A stretch of DNA of 64,000 nt from Alentia gelatinosa (Eukaryota > Annelida > Polychaeta > Phyllodocida > Polynoidae): contig OX465584.1 of assembly GCA_950022655.1 (NCBI GenBank), positions 5,093,694 to 5,157,693 of the forward strand, in the 5' to 3' direction. Under the pieces are notes generated by a model. It made no database searches. It had not been told where the DNA came from and saw only the letters and a list, made by a program, of their open reading frames with translations. The translations under genes were made by a program, and so were the position numbers. Shown one piece after another: positions 33,111 to 44,696 of the stretch. Each line of letters begins with the position of its first letter. The stretch's first letter is position 1.

Positions 33111-33427
33111 TACCCACCTAATACGGAGTCTCCAGATCGCTACTGAGTAGATTCCGGAAATACGGCTTTTTCGGCCACCTGAGGGCATTATAGGAACTAT
33201 TCATATAAACAATGTACGGCGCTTGCGTCGAATTTCTAATTACTTGCAAGATTATTTTTCTTATAATTAGTCGAAAGGTGAGTAATAAATTGCCATTTCC
33301 ATGATTTCGATCTGTGTGGCCGTATTTTCCTTGTAGTTCACACTACGTAATAATCCTCGCTATCGCTCAGAGTTTTACTTCGCGTCAACTACGCGGAGAA
33401 TATGGCCACTCACATCGAAATCATGGT
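33108..33427. mobile_element. TIR element plus family A hairpin (copy 9)
   Basis: 33108-33288 runs from TTATTACCCACCTAATACGG to AGGTGAGTAATAAATTG. The hairpin 33299-33427 has arms CCATGATTTCGATCTGTG and CACATCGAAATCATGG, closely matching copy 8 one kilobase upstream. Confidence 0.75.
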
Positions 33428-33469
33428 ATTATTGTGTATATAATGGTTGCTCTTTGATACACGTATATC

Positions 33470-33625
33470 TCTCATAAATATCACAAACCACTCTTCAAAT
33501 TGCTCGGAAATTCGGATATATATATGAAATATTTCCCCCGAACAGGTACCTTGAGGCAGAAATACAAGTAGGGCGCGGAATCTATGCTTGGAGAGTGAAT
33601 GCCAATTAGCCACTGTGGGTTCGAC
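33470..33625 (+). repeat. dispersed repeat, family Q (copy 1)
   Basis: CACTCTTCAAATTGCTCGGA, ATACAAGTAGGGC and ATCTATGCTTGGAGAGTG recur at 48085-48215. Confidence 0.65.
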
Positions 33626-33779
33626 CTCCACCAGAACATGAAGGTGACGTCACTGAGGGATATCCCCATCACAGAGAGAGACACCGCGCATGTGCAATGA
33701 CCTCTGACCAGAGCTGGAAACGAGGCAGAGGGAGTGAGACTTTGATTGGCCACCTGGTGGTGGGTAATTACCTGTAGTG

Positions 33780-33945
33780 CGGGCGTCCGCCGCTAGGGGG
33801 GCGTGGCACCTGAGGCTGCTGATGGACGCGGACATATTCATTAGTATCACCTCATTAGCATAAACACAGAAACCAGTCAGGATCCCTGTCCTTGCACTGT
33901 CCATCTGTTATGGGGGTCATGTGTGTAGTTATTGTATAAATAGCG
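33780..33945 (+). promoter_or_regulatory. possible TATA-type core promoter
   Basis: TATAAATAG at 33935-33943 fits the TATA consensus and follows GC-rich DNA (CCGCCGCTAGGGGGGCG near 33789). No exon with a good donor was recognised downstream, so it may be chance. Confidence 0.2.
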
Positions 33946-33949
33946 GTAA

Positions 33950-35470
33950 TTGCCTGGGCTTTCTGTGTTGTAGCCCCACTGAAGTCCAGAATTAGGAACA
34001 AGGTGGTAATTGATAGCTATCGTTCCTATTAACATCAACCATCTAGGTTTAACAGTAGCAGATAGGGGGCCTTTATGAATATATTACTGGTGATATCATC
34101 TAATATCCATAATTATCTCTTTAATGATCGTATATATTATAATCAAATTAAAGGGACATGTACAATAGAATATCACGAGATGAAGTTAATGAGACAGATT
34201 TGATGTTACTGTTTAAAGCCATCCATATTGAAGTAACTCCATTTGATTTTTAATCTTATCAAAAATTCACTTAGGCATCTGTTCACCTTCCTATAAAGAA
34301 CCCATGACAATATGAATCCGACTTTTTGACTCTGAAGATGGCTTTTCAAGGTTATCTGTATTAATTATCTCGCATCTTATCTATGCTATCTTTGGGAATA
34401 ATGGATTTATGGTGAATGTATTAACTTGAATCTTGTAATGATCTCATTATCGCGCTTCTACGTATTGTTATCCCATTTGTTTGTTTTCAATCAAATATTC
34501 AATTAGTATACCGGTTTTTATGCATGTGACCAAAAGAGTTCTATTGAAAACAGACCTAATCATACCGCGAATGCAACTCCGATTGAGGCACTCTTTATCA
34601 ATACCATTTTCACCGATGTAATAAAATATATTTCTCTAAACTTATATCATCTTCTATATACAGTTTCATATGTACCTCAGCAATATCAATACATATGATT
34701 TTAATATCATACATATCTCTCATTTCTCAATATTCATAGCATAATTGTAGGTCAAGCTTTGATGCAATTAATGGTATATTATGGTGCCAGTCAATGGAAT
34801 AATGCAACCCCAAAGATAAACAAACATCGTAACTTACAAAACCTTTCAGGACACCATGTCTCTCAAGTTGTGCAACATACCAGTTTAGATAAACACGAAA
34901 AATACTATTCCTAGGCAGGTGTTAGCAGAATAGCTGGCTGGGTGCCATAAAGGCCCAGTGGCCCACTGACTGGACAGCAATATTTTAATACTCCATGTTT
35001 GGGGTTTCACCCGAAATGACCATACCATTCACTTTAAACAGAGTATTATGTATACTCGTTCAGGGCACCCGCTGATTACTGACGCTCGTTCAGGGCGCCT
35101 GAGACAAATCCCCAACTCTGAGCTGACTGCTACTCCTACCCTCTACCCACTGCGTTACCAAGTCCACCACTCAATACATTGTGTAATCTCTCTGACCACT
35201 TAGTCTAGACTTAATCAAGTCTTTGATTATGGGCATTATTACGAAATAAAACTACTTTGCAAATGTACTGTCTTCGGTGGAATTTCGTTGTTTGTGTATT
35301 TTTTCTCCATTGACTATTATTTGGAAGAACGCCCTAGTTCTTGGAAGAACGATTGTAATGATCGAATTCGAAATAAAAGAAATTTAAAAAAAACTAGTGG
35401 CGAATATGGTATGTCCACTGCTTATGTAAATGTATTTTATTGAATTAAAAAAATAATGTGAACTTCCCCT
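33950..35470. other. AT-rich intergenic stretch, no gene seen
   Basis: About 1.5 kb of AT-rich DNA with stops in all frames. There is a short duplication CTCGTTCAGGGC at 35057 and 35087. Nothing else is recognised. Confidence 0.5.
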
Positions 35471-35623
35471 AACGCCTGACAGGCCCAGCAATCAAAGACT
35501 TGTCCGATATGCACAAAACCTCCTGCAGGTTTCCCCTCCTGTAACCCTACACCCCCCCCCCCCAAACCTTCCATTTTTCTCCACCTCCTGGGGCACTACC
35601 TTGTATCCCAGCGAGGAGGGGTG

Positions 35624-35895
35624 AAGGGCTGATTTCACCAACGATGGATTTGTTGTGATACATCTTGGTATATCTTGTAATATCTTACAGTGTCGCGATA
35701 TGTCGTACCTCTGTTGTCTCAAAACGTAGCCGTGCGGTGTCGGGTGTCTATGTTTTGGTGCTCCACCACCGCAACACCTCAAGACACATCGCGACAAATA
35801 GGCACGCGATTAATCAAACCTAGCCCGATCTAGCAAGACATCCAAATCGTGGCTAATCTAGCTAGATCTTGTGTTTTGGTGGAATCACCACTTTA
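35624..35895. mobile_element. non-autonomous TIR element, family N (copy 1)
   Basis: Ends AAGGGCTGATTTCACCAACG and TTGGTGGAATCACCACTTT are inverted. The interior (CTTACAGTGTCGCGATATGT, CGTACCTC) is shared with 50227-50707. Confidence 0.75.
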
Positions 35896-36479
35896 CGTAG
35901 GTTGAGGAGTAGCCATAGGGTGGAGGGACTGGACCCAGTCTACCCTTATTCCTGTTTCACCATCTAGCCTAATAATGTTTTATCTACATCTAAATGCACT
36001 TTAGTTGATACTATGTATTCATGAGATAAACCATAAAGTTCCTATTGACTTGATGACTAACCCGCTATTTTCAAGTACACAGCAAATCTTAATTGACAGA
36101 TTTAATGTATGATCTATAGAAAACTTTTGGAACCTCCCTCCCTCCTCTCTATGGGTGCACGGGATTTGTCTTCCATGATATTGAAAAAAAAAAATTTAAT
36201 TGTACGTCTCACATCAATGTATGATTCACTCACTTTCTATAGAACTAAACCATAGCGTTAACTTTAGAAAGGGGATTCTTATAAAGGCTTTTCTATTTAG
36301 TGCGCATCAACTACCATTGACGGCTCCCTGAATGGGTATGAATAGCTGGGTGTCTAGTTAGGTCCATGCTTATTGTAACCTATAGCCTTTAAGCAAATCT
36401 CTCAATGGGTTGACTGCTAAAAAGGAGTCAATTGTGAGCACAGTCGTCATTATTTTAGCCTCGTGCAACGTTTCTGTAA

Positions 36480-36882
36480 TTAAAACCCGCGCTCATCTGA
36501 ACGACGGTATATCGCGACGTCATTCAGGTTTTTACCGTCTGCCTCGTGACGCCGCTAGGAGCGCTGCTCACCACCTCAGCGTCTCCGTCTATGACGTCAC
36601 GTGCGATGACGTCGTCCGTGCGCATGCGTTATAGAGTCCGGCGCCGGTAGTGACGTCGTACCCACAATGCCCGGCCAGCGGGGGACTGAAGCTGGTGCCC
36701 GGTCGGCACACAGCCGCGTTTGTTTACTGCGCGTGCGCTGGGGAAAACGTCACTTCCGGTGGAGCGCTGCAGCTGGTTGCCGGCAGATCTCTGGCCCGGG
36801 GAGCGCGTGCGACGGGGACTTTCCCACACTCGATCACATCATTAACGACCCTGAAGGCCTGGGAAGCTCTGAGCGATAATAG
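36480..36882 (+). promoter_or_regulatory. CpG-rich promoter-like block and possible first exon
   Basis: The strongest CpG block between the two genes. It has ATGACGTCACGTGCGATGAC (a CRE joined to a CACGTG), GTGACGTCGTAC, ACTTCCGGTGG (an ETS-type site) and GCGCATGCG. It ends in an excellent donor ATAATAG|GTGAGT at 36883. If spliced to 53982 it would give gene 2 a non-coding first exon, with an in-frame TAG directly before the ATG. That link is inference; an ATG ORF of 70 codons inside it could act as an upstream ORF. Confidence 0.4.
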
Positions 36883-37085
36883 GTGAGTATCGATTAAAGA
36901 GGCAGGGGTGTGGGAGACTGGGGTCGAGGGTGACTGCGGGTGTGAGAAGTAAGCACAGGTGAAACTAAACGCCGTCGTGGGAATATTCCCGAATAAATTA
37001 GTCATATAATTAGGCAAAAAGGCGTCAAAATATAGTTACTGACCTCACTCATATCTATGCAATTTGCTCTTATAAAGAAACTAGT

Positions 37086-37415
37086 TAATATCCATTACTA
37101 TATACCCATGCTGTATACTTTAAATACGCACTGTTCGGCCACATAACGTAAAATACTGTACGGACCACTGGTCCGTACACTGTTATACGGACTACCTACC
37201 CATACTAGTTTATTAAAATATTGATTGTTAAGCCAAATGAAATTATTACTTTTTTTAAATTTCGGGTATATAGTGAATATAGAACGACCTACCATGCTTG
37301 TACAAGCCACAAAACTCGATAATTCTTGGTTTGTACGAAACACGCCTCGTTTGTACGAACCGTGAATTATCATCTTGTTTTGTAGCTTGTACAGCATGGT
37401 CAGGACGTTCTATAT
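37086..37415. mobile_element. composite element C plus D (copy 4)
   Basis: The C half (37086-37272) runs from TACTATATACCCATG to TTTCGGGTATATAGTGAATA. It is followed by hairpin D, with arms TATAGAACGACCTACCATGC and GCATGGTCAGGACGTTCTAT and inner arms around ACAAAACTCGATAATTC. Confidence 0.8.
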
Positions 37416-37560
37416 AAATACAGTGTCTCATAGAGGATTGCCGGATCCGTGAGTTGGCAGGCCTGCGCAACCATGTAGTTTGTGTACTTTTTTGTGTACT
37501 TTCTTGTTCTCTCTGTCTTGTATATTCTGGTTGTGTCTAATGTAATGTCCTGTAACTTCT

Positions 37561-37794
37561 ATGTTTGTATCTGTCCCGAACACCGCAAGGAAGAACGCCC
37601 TACCTAGAAATGTTCGTCTTTATGAAATAATAAAAAAATATGCTGTGACAACTCTTAATGCCACATCACCGGCGAAAAGAGCACACATGATACAAAGAAT
37701 ATGTGGTAAACTAGATAAGATTCACTTTTATACGCATGACATAATCTATCTATTGCAAGAACTCTACAAGCATACCCTTTTAGATATACTAAAG
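37561..37794 (+). CDS. unrecognised ORF, possible coding exon with donor
   Basis: Encodes 78 residues of balanced composition, including NVRLYEIIKKYAV and MIQRICGKLDKIHFYTHD, then YLLQELYKHTLL. Unlike nearby frames it is not a repeat and has amphipathic helical segments. The donor ACTAAA|GTAAGT lies 5 nt before the in-frame TAA. A possible acceptor is ...CACCGCAAG at 37588. No family is recognised and no partner exon is identified. It could be one exon of an unknown gene or a relic. Confidence 0.25.
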
Positions 37795-38238
37795 TAAGTA
37801 ATATTTCAGTGGGGCCATTGGAATCAACCTAGTTATTGTGTACTATGAGGAAATGTAGCAACTGATCCCGTAGTCATGCCCCGTCAAGGTCTATCATCCC
37901 ATAACTACAACCCGACACACCGTAAGAGAAGGGCTTTTTAATGGTAACGGAAAAAAGGACCAAGTAAACCATCATTACAGGCTCAGTTTCCTTATGCGTG
38001 GTAATATCGGAGCGCATGCGAGGATATTGCGTAGGGTTAACTGCGAACAGAGCGTTGAATAAAGTGTTATTTATGCACCGAGGTGAATAAAAAACGGACC
38101 AATCTGGGACGAGATAACGAAAGTAGATCCGGCAGCATTGATAAATGTGGTCATCCTCCGATGAGTGTCAACATGCTACTAACATGGATAATTACAAAAT
38201 TTTGTTTGGTTATCGGTGAGATGGGGTAGGATAAATAC

Positions 38239-38360
38239 AAAACCAAACGAGAGTTAGCCTTGTCAATGTTATGCCACGAGGTGTTAGCCGAGTGTAGTGA
38301 GTAGCAGACCTGACCAGAGTGGTATAAACATTGACAAGGCTAACTCTCGTTTGGTTTCTA
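38239..38360. mobile_element. fold-back element, family S (copy 2)
   Basis: AAACCAAACGAGAGTTAGCC pairs with GGCTAACTCTCGTTTGGTTT, followed inward by TTGTCAATGTTATGCC and its complement. The apex is GAGGTGTTAGCCGAGTGTAG. The arms are almost perfectly complementary. Confidence 0.9.
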
Positions 38361-38794
38361 CTAAGTCCATACGTTGTTCCTATGGGTCTCCTATGGATAC
38401 TTTGTATTAGGAGGATAATAACAAAAATTAAAGCCCCCCTCAGCCAGTCGTGGTAAGTGGTCTGTGACCGACATGCCTGAGATCACCCACTCTACTGCAC
38501 GTGTCAGTTCAACATGGCGGATCGCCATCCGACCGGCAACCAGATAACCCGGGCAAATCTCGCGATAATCTCGAGGTAATCTCGCGGTAATCTCGCGCTG
38601 ACGTGACCCGAGACCCCCCGCTGACACGCCTATAATAGGGTCAAGTCCTGATCGCTTAACCCCTGCTGACACCAGGAACAAGCGCCGATAAGCGTTTTCA
38701 CACCACGTGACCACAGAATCGAGGTTTTACGGCCATGGGCATAAGCCCAAGCCTATACCCAGCCGCCTATGAATGTTAAACTCCGTTCCGAGAC

Positions 38795-39035
38795 CTGACG
38801 AATTATCAAACACCGTTGTGAGACCTTACTGATTATAAACACCGTTGTGAGACCTCACTGGCTATCAAACACCGTTGTGAGACCTGACGGATTATTAAAC
38901 ACCGTTGTGATACCTGACGGATTATTAAACACCGTTGTGAGACCTGACGGATTATTAAACACCGTTGTGATACCTGACGGATTGTTAAACACCGTTGTGA
39001 TACCTGACGGATTGTTAAACACCGTTGTGAGATCT
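38795..39035. repeat. 30-bp tandem repeat
   Basis: About eight units of GATTATTAAACACCGTTGTG plus AGACCTGACG. Since 30 is divisible by three, one frame stays open as PDGLLNTVV repeats. I regard this as incidental. Confidence 0.92.
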
Positions 39036-39039
39036 GACG

Positions 39040-39200
39040 CGTGGCGTCTCGCGCGGCCTCGTTCTGGTCACGTGCCGCGTGGACGATGTCACGTGACCGG
39101 CGGCCGCCATTTTCTGGGACGCGGTGGGAACGCGGGACTTGATCGGGGATTATGGAACATATTTGAGCTGTCAGTGGTCGTCGTTCCCAGCATGCTCGTG
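39040..39200. promoter_or_regulatory. CpG-rich block with YY1-like site and E-boxes
   Basis: Has GTCACGTGCC, GTCACGTGACCGG (two CACGTG boxes) and GGCGGCCGCCATTTTCTGGG. GCCGCCATTTT is a strong match to the YY1 promoter site known from animals. No first exon with a clear donor follows. Confidence 0.35.
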
Positions 39201-39394
39201 GGCAGGGAGGAGGGAAGTTAATTAACAGATACTTTCACATCCCATTAACACAACTGTGTTTATTCATTCTCAAGTGCAAAGAAAGTACACAAAAAGAACA
39301 GCCAAGCTGATTTTAGATAAGCTACCTACAGTGCAATTCTTCTTTTTTTCTAATTTAGTTTATTGCATTATCTAAAGAAAATCTGATTTTGCAG

Positions 39395-39612
39395 AGGGGT
39401 GTATGTGATCAATAATTTTACCAAGTTTTTTGAGGTACGAAGACAATCAGTCCGTTTTCGTATTATTATTATATACCTAAAAATGGCGAAATTTTAGCTA
39501 GTCCCGTGATGTCACACCCCATACGTCACAGTGTGACGCACGGCTATATACCCGTCATGGGTAGCAGCGGGCAGTTTGTGTAGGTCATACAGCCATGGGT
39601 ATATAATAATAT
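39395..39612. mobile_element. composite element F fragment plus E (inverted copy)
   Basis: GTATGTGATCAATAATTTTA and GTACGAAGACAATCAG belong to hairpin F. They are followed by family E in reverse, from TATTATTATATACCTAAAAA to CATGGGTATATAATAATA. Confidence 0.65.
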
Positions 39613-40146
39613 CGACCTGCCCTAAGGTGGTGGTTTTAAAACATAGGTAGATCATGGAAACTAGGTTGAACAAGGTTAAAATATTCACTTTTATACATGA
39701 TTCTGTAGAATATGATGATTTAAATCTGCAAATGGTTGAATAATCCTCCGATTGCTGGATGATGGCGATGGCGTAACCCCCAACCCCCACACAATAAAAA
39801 CAAAGATAATAACCCAGTCCCTGAGACTGACACCCGCTCACACTCTCCCCCCACCTCCTCTGGTTGCAGACTGTGGGAAGGTTCCCACACTCCCAGAGGT
39901 GACTGAATCAATATTGAGGGGTGATCGAGGGGCGGAGGACTTGGTTACCTTTCTGTGGTGGACAATAAAGTGGCCCCTGTTCTCAGCCTCCCACCACTCC
40001 ACCACCCCCTCGCGCGTAACCCCCGGGACCACCCCCGCACCTCCACACCCGGCACTCCTACTCTACTCCCAGTTTAATACCACACTTGACTGACCACTGC
40101 TCGGTGAAGTTTGAACGATTCTCACAGCGACTTCGTCGTGTTTATC

Positions 40147-40560
40147 TTAAAGCGGGCGTCCACCAACCACGACAATGGGTCCACGACAGGCCTACGATTG
40201 GAAGGCCTGTCGTAGCCTTGTTTTAGTTGGCGGACCCTACTTCCCGACAAGAGGCTATGACAAGGCCACGACAGGGTGAGACAAGAAGCTTGTCGGGGGC
40301 CTGTGGCGGGTGGGGGGGGGGGGGAGGGGGGCTTCCTACAAGGTTACGACAATATCGAACATGTTCGATTTTTGCCACGACTGGAGCCTTGTCGTGGAGT
40401 GTTGTGGTTTCCTCGATATCTGTCGTAGTGTGTCGGAACCATGGGCGCCTTTTTTTACTGGCAACCAGCGATGTCTACGACACGCCCCGACAACGCTGTC
40501 ATAAAGCCCCTCTTCTCACGACAAGGCTACGACAAGCGCCGATTGGAACTTTCTTATCAG
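40147..40560. mobile_element. element rich in CGACAAGGC motifs with Harbinger-like left end
   Basis: Left end CTTAAAGCGGGCGTCCACCA resembles the ends at 41081 and 44697. The inside is a series of ACGACAAGGCTACGACA-type repeats on both strands, including ACAGGCCTACGATTGG and its complement GGAAGGCCTGTCGTAG. The right end was not located with confidence. Confidence 0.5.
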
Positions 40561-40564
40561 CTCT

Positions 40565-40985
40565 TTAGCCTGGTATTTATCCTACCCCTAATATAAAATC
40601 CCATAGGCTTAACATTGAGTTTCCATATGCCACACTGACTGGCATACAGAGTTTTATATGCCACTAGTGGCATACAGAATTGTTATCACGTAATATTCCA
40701 AAATCGAGGAGACGGGGTAGGATAAAATCAAAACCTGGTTCGATTTAATCTTGGCCACCGCATGCCACTCCTGGAGTTTTGGCTCTGGACTTCACTCAGC
40801 TTCGCCCCATGAAGTCACTATGCCAAACACTCATCCAGTTTTACAATAAAACGTCCATAGGCGTAACGTTAGGAACTCGTACTCAACATGCTTGCGAGTA
40901 CGGTCACTCATACTCAATGGGTGATAATCAGATGGATATTTCCAGGCTAAGGTAAAATCAGAAATATATTCGTGTTTCATCATCT
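40565..40985. mobile_element. two family G-related elements (CCTACCCC type)
   Basis: 40565-40735 runs from TTTATCCTACCCCTAATATA to GACGGGGTAGGATAAAAT, with CATAGGCTTAACATTGAG and a central TGGCATACAGA palindrome. 40850-40985 has TCCATAGGCGTAACGTTAGG and ends in CCAGGCTAAGGTAAAATCAG. Both keep the flanking motifs of family G but have different centres. Confidence 0.6.
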
Positions 40986-41080
40986 CGTTTGGAGTACTTC
41001 AGACTATTCACTTCATTCAACTTGGAACATGCGTTGCCTACAGCTGAAGCCTGTCGAAGATAGGGACTGTATGACCTTAA

Positions 41081-41345
41081 GGCCTGGCGTCCACCTACTA
41101 CGATAGAAATTTAGACCTACCGATATGGCACCGATACAGAAAGCAAATATCGGAGACATATCGGGAAGATGCAAAATCGTAGACATATGTTCATACATGC
41201 CAATCCAACACGATCGGTGTCTAATCGCAGAAACGTGGTCAACTGTCCCGATATTAGGTGACCTTCCAACGCGATTTTGATTTTCTATCGGGAGATGCAT
41301 CGTAGACCATATCGGTACCAAATCGTAGTAGGTGGACGCCGGGCC
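41081..41345. mobile_element. Harbinger-like MITE, 265 bp, TAA target duplication
   Basis: GGCCTGGCGTCCACCTACTA at left and TAGTAGGTGGACGCCGGGCC at right, flanked on both sides by TAA (41078-41080, 41346-41348). A 3-bp TWA duplication is typical of PIF/Harbinger. The sister copy at 44697 carries the same interior in reverse orientation. Confidence 0.85.
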
Positions 41346-41454
41346 TAACAGTTAACTCTAGGATAAAAAAGAAAATTAAACAAAATCTTTTTTTTTTTAA
41401 CTCGTGCGTGTTCAATACTCGATACCGAACGGGGATACGGACTAAAGACCCATC

Positions 41455-41590
41455 CAGCCGGTTTTGAGGCTGTATACAATGGATTTGAATCCGTATACAA
41501 TGGCCATGGTATATGGCAGTTTTAAACAATGAGTAGTGGTTTACTAAGTCCCCGTACTTTTTCTATGAGGCTTTATGTACGATAGATAAT
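41455..41590 (+). repeat. dispersed repeat with CCGTATAC module (diverged copy)
   Basis: TTTTGAGGCTGTATACAATG, GAATCCGTATACAATGG and AGTGGTTTACTAAGTCCC parallel 690-800. Confidence 0.6.
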
Positions 41591-41894
41591 GACAATACCT
41601 TGGTAGTAGTCTTGTATTGGTGCTTCGTTTTGACAGCCAGATCTCACAAGATACATGTTCTGCCAGTCACACATTCTTTTAAAAATGCGTTTCTTGCAGC
41701 GGCCGGATATTAAATCCGGGTGAATGGAATCACACTCAGGTTAATCAGATTAATTTCGGGAAGATTAAATGGATTTAGATCCCGGAAATAAAACCGGTAT
41801 TTTGTAAAATCTCCGTTGATACCTCTGAAGGCTGGGGGGTGGTCTGTGGAAGTGATTGAAGATGAAGGAAGATTTGTAAAATAGGATTACCACG

Positions 41895-42195
41895 CAACTC
41901 TAACTTAGGACATAATTCTACCGATATTTGTGAACTTCAACTTGGGATATGATTCTACCAATAATCATGAGCTTTAATTTAGGACATGATTCTACCTACA
42001 TATTCTTTTACTATGTCCTAGGACATAATTCTACCAATGTTTGTGAACTTCAACTTAGGACATAATTCTACCAATGTTTGTGAACTTCAACTTAGGACAT
42101 AATTCTAGCAATATTTGTGAACTTCAACTTGGGATATGATTCTACTAATAATCATGAGCTTTAATTTAGGATATAATTCTACCAACAAATATGAA
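41895..42195. repeat. ~37-bp tandem repeat
   Basis: Seven to eight units of TGAACTTCAACTTAGGACAT plus AATTCTACCAATGTTTG, some with GGGATATG variants and alternation with an AATAATCATGAGCTTTAATT variant. Confidence 0.85.
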
Positions 42196-42389
42196 GTTCA
42201 TGAAGCTTGAAGCATTCTCGGTAATTATGATCTTGCTGACACATTCTCTTATATCAATTGTGGAGGAACCAATTACCTAAAATAACAAAAAGTAAGCAGA
42301 AGACAAAACGGTCAAAGGGAAACTTAAGGAAAGTGTTAGAAATTGCAAAATAAAAATTACTGTGAAAGGCAAAATATACTCAGTCTTCT

Positions 42390-42600
42390 CCCAAGTGCGA
42401 CCTCATAAAATGAGAATGCGTGACAAAACCATCGATTATTGTCTATATAACGACTAACGACAGATAAGTCTAGTTGTCACTTGGGAAAACTGGCATAAAT
42501 AAATCTCCGCTAAACAATATATAAATTCGTGAATTTCCCTAGTCTTATCCCCAAATGGGAGCTTATAAAATGAGAATGCGTGACATCATGAAACATGCGA
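42390..42600. repeat. two-copy repeat (~150 bp apart)
   Basis: CATAAAATGAGAATGCGTGA at 42403 and TATAAAATGAGAATGCGTGA at 42555, each preceded by CTCAGTCTTCTCCCAAG-like or CCCTAGTCTTATCCCC sequence. Confidence 0.6.
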
Positions 42601-42679
42601 CATTTGAGAAGATAAAGTAAGTTGATGCCCTCACGATTTTTTTGTTTTCTTTTTCAGCTTATAATCGACAGTAAATGTA

Positions 42680-43980
42680 TACACCTCCCTCCGCCCCCCC
42701 CCCCCCCCCTCCTCTTCCCTCAGTCTGACACTGCTGGGGAAAAGTAACCCAATCCTGGTAGTCTGACATGACCAATAACGTCAGGCTTTTATGAAACAGG
42801 TGCCACCTGCCTGATGACACTGTTCTCAGTCACTGACATCTCTACCCCTAATAATCCACCCCCCCCTACCCCCGACCCCCAAGGGGGGACGCTCGACCCC
42901 TGACCCTGGGAGGAGCCGCTGATAACCGGAGGGCACCATGGATTAGCAGTCGTCACATGCCGGGAACCAGCGTAGCGTCGCCCGGGTTATGGGAAACCTG
43001 GGTAACCAGCGGAAGGCCATCATTTGCATATAAATTAGAATAATTATTAATGAACCAGATTGATTAAGTGGACCGTATAGAATGGAGCAAAGTATTTTTT
43101 TTCGTGATGATTTATCTTCGGCTTGGCTTGAAATGCGAGAGGGATAATTGGTATTTCATTTTTATTTATAAATACACCTATTTAGTTTGGGTTATTTCAG
43201 TCAATTCTCTATATAAATATAAACGTATCATAAAAAAGATATATCGGCTTGTATTCAACCTTATTAATACCTAAAAGGCCCGAAAATGACTCTGTCATGG
43301 AGCTTGGCAACGTTTTGGCAAGATGCAAAGTGCAAATATGAGGAAAAATCATCAATATAGACCTGGGGATCTATATTAAGTCTAAGGCCCGAAGACAAGT
43401 TCTAAGGTTGAATATTTCTTATAAATCATGTATTATGAGAATAATAATGTTTGTGAGAGCCCCTTGTAACACAATTAACCTAATTAGTGTTCAAATCAGT
43501 GTTTTATAATAACTACGATGTCTTCATAAATCCGAATCCTGTTTTATTTTCTCAAATTCCCAGGTGCATTCAACATTTCTAACAACCTAAATAGAGACAT
43601 TATTCAATCTCTAACCACAACCATACCTGGAATCCATTTCAATCCCTAACACAATGGACTGCTGTGTGGCTACATACATAAAGTCGACTTGAGCAGGTGA
43701 AAAAGTACACGTGGTGACCCCCCCCCCCCCCCCCGGCCCCCGACCACGTGACCAGGTGCCCAGCCCGTATCTACATACCTGGATGTCCCACCTGTTGGGA
43801 GGAGGGGAGACAGGTACTGTTATCAATCACAGGTGAGAGTTTCTGAGAAGACCCCCCGCTGACATGACTCGGTAACGGTCAGGGTACAGGTGGGGAGGGG
43901 GTGGGGTTCACCGTACCTGAGACATTCCCAGAACCCGCAATAGGAGCATGGTATGACGGTATTATCAGGGAAAATAGTTA
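42680..43980. other. intergenic stretch, no gene seen
   Basis: C homopolymers near 42697 and 43719. The 68-aa open frame at 43068-43274 has an ordinary AT-driven composition and no domain. Confidence 0.5.
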
Positions 43981-43985
43981 CTGAG

Positions 43986-44393
43986 GTTGGTTGGTTGGTT
44001 GGTTTGATTTAACGTCCAGTTAACCATTGCAGGTTCTCACCAGACTTTCTCAAGGTTCTTTCACACCACAAGGGTGGTGATCGAATCTATGAAATGAATT
44101 TAGGTAGAAATCTCACCCCTACACATTTACCGAGGTGAGAGTTCTTTTACTTCCCACACCACATAGACATGGTATGAAAAGGATTGGCCTTTGATATAGC
44201 ACTAAATTTACCACTGCTGGAGGTGAAGGAGAAAAGTGGCTGCAGTGGGACCCAAATCAACAAAGTCTGACAACCTTGATATTACAAGCCCAGTGCTCTT
44301 TACCACTGAGCTAACTCCCGTTCGCTTTAGTTCTGCTGGCATGCAAGCATATCTGGTCTGCACCACGAGGAGGCGATGCGACCAAGAGGGCGA
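43986..44393 (-). mobile_element. tRNA-derived SINE (copy 1)
   Basis: On the minus strand it reads as a tRNA-like region with A box TTAGCTCAGTGGTAAAGAGC and B-box-like GGGTCCCACTGC. A unique body follows, then the tail AACTGGACGTTAAATC and (AACC)n. This GGACGTTAAAT plus short-repeat tail is known from mollusc and other lophotrochozoan SINEs. The second copy is at 55193-55518. Confidence 0.8.
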
Positions 44394-44404
44394 ACAGATT
44401 GTTA

Positions 44405-44590
44405 ATATGTCCTTTATCTCACCCCTAGTATTTTTTCCACATAGACTTAACATTGGGGACTCATATTCAACGCCCATGGACTATTTAGAAAGAATACTCA
44501 ATGGGGGATTGTGTCACAAATGTTAGCCCATTAGTCAATGTGAGGGGTGAGATGAATTCAGAAACCTATTCAAGTTTAGGGGAGAAAAAA
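44405..44590 (+). mobile_element. family G element (variant)
   Basis: TTTATCTCACCCCTAGTATT at left and GAGGGGTGAGATGAATTCAG at right, with CATAGACTTAACATTGGGGA inside. The close copy is at 51059-51330. Confidence 0.75.
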
Positions 44591-44696
44591 ATCCAATGTC
44601 ATCCGGTAACGGAAGCATGGACGAAAAAATTACAATGAAAGTTTAGGGTCATAACTTGATCCGATCTCATTGGAATCGCTACATAAGGCCTGGCGT

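Noticed and set aside
38847..39221. 124-aa frame with PDGLLNTVV repeats
   Set aside because: Direct product of a 30-bp tandem repeat; composition and context do not support a gene.
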